A DNA stretch of 64,000 nucleotides, taken from positions 40,302,204-40,366,203 of the forward strand of contig NC_067481.1 in NCBI RefSeq assembly GCF_947179515.1, read 5' to 3'. The notes under the pieces are model-generated. The model searched no databases, had not been told where the DNA came from, and saw only the letters and a list, made by a program, of their open reading frames with translations. The position numbers were made by a program, and so were the translations under genes. Below are positions 63,592-64,000 of the stretch, one piece after another. Position 1 is the stretch's first letter, and every line of letters starts with the position of its first letter. The stretch comes from Apodemus sylvaticus (Eukaryota; Chordata; Mammalia; Rodentia; Muridae).

Positions 63592-64000
63592 GTAAGGCCA
63601 TTTCTAAAACCCTTTTATTAACAGAATTTAAAATTGTGTATCAATCATCTGGTTTACCCCAGCTATTTATTAACTCACAGAAGCTATTCCTCACACCCAT
63701 AAAGCACTGGCCACCATCCTTTCTCATCATAATAGGCATATTTTGTGCATGCTTAGTGTATGTAAGGGCCCCATGTGTGCTATCTGCTTTGTGTACATCA
63801 TCTTATGCGTCATCACAACCTGAATTAACCGAGATAGCTTTATTTAACAGTTGAGGGAACCAACAGCTATAAAGATGGCAGAGCAAAGATTCAAGGTAAA
63901 GCGATACAATTCTAAAGACTTCTTACCAAAGATGCAACATTCCCTTTATGCTTTATGAAGTGTTTATTCTCCTACAAGTTCAAACATGTATGCATCTCAA
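63592..64000 (+). other. Pex12: Pex12 intron 2, incomplete
   Basis: This sequence follows the exon 2 donor to the window end. It contains a MIR at about 63735-63895. The last exon (RING domain) is not reached. Confidence 0.9.
63735..63895 (+). repeat. MIR SINE (ancient)
   Basis: GTGTACATCATCTTATGCGTCATCACAAC, TTTAACAGTTGAGGGAACC and AGATGGCAGAGCAAAGATTCAA follow the 3' half of MIR. Confidence 0.75.

Noticed and set aside
1..64000. CRISPR arrays, insertion sequences, phage genes or other prokaryotic systems
   Set aside because: No spaced direct repeats, transposase genes or operon-like gene packing occur. The sequence is an ordinary rodent nuclear locus.
1..64000. Endogenous retrovirus with coding capacity
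   Set aside because: Only short LTR-like pieces and an L1 3' end are present; no gag-, pol- or env-like frame was seen on either strand.

Overview
The window is mammalian nuclear DNA from a murid rodent, almost certainly house mouse or a very close relative. The signs are split genes with GT-AG introns, CpG-island promoters, and dense rodent-specific SINEs (B1, B2, B3, RSINE1, ID) with young mouse-type B1 and B2 copies, beside older MIR, L2 and hAT relics. There are no prokaryotic operons, CRISPR arrays or integrated prokaryotic elements.

Two protein-coding genes are present, head to head. On the minus strand lies the 5' two thirds of Ap2b1, the beta subunit of the AP-2 clathrin adaptor. A non-coding first exon sits in a CpG island near 58.7-58.9 kb. 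Thirteen coding exons run leftward from the start codon at 53371 to 12799. All join in frame with canonical splice sites to give residues 1-663 of a protein of about 937-951 residues. That covers the helical trunk and the hinge with its clathrin box (LLNLD, residues 631-635). The rest of the hinge and the C-terminal appendage lie beyond base 1, behind an intron longer than 12.8 kb. On the plus strand lies the 5' part of Pex12, a peroxisomal membrane RING-type ubiquitin ligase subunit. Its start codon is at 62662, and two exons (62662-62787 and 63038-63591) give residues 1-226 of about 359. The RING domain lies beyond base 64000.

Layout: 1-12798 Ap2b1 intron 14; 12799-53394 coding exons 14 to 2 with introns; 53395-58712 intron 1; 58713-58990 exon 1 and its promoter; 58990-62040 intergenic, mostly SINEs; 62040-62660 Pex12 promoter and 5' UTR; 62662-64000 Pex12 exons 1 and 2, with intron 2 running off the end.

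The two genes work in separate processes: AP-2 in clathrin-mediated endocytosis at the plasma membrane, PEX12 in recycling of the peroxisomal import receptor PEX5. They are neighbours, with no sign here of shared function or a shared promoter (start regions about 3.3 kb apart).

Most remaining sequence is intronic repeats. The best structural observations are a dimeric B2 inserted as one unit with a shared target duplication, an LTR-like element with a 5-bp target duplication nested in a B1, inverted SINE pairs able to form RNA hairpins, small tandem duplications, a possible uORF overlapping the Pex12 start, and a hAT relic with a consensus splice donor in intron 11. I found no convincing previously undescribed biological system. 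SINE boundaries are read by eye and may be off by several bases.
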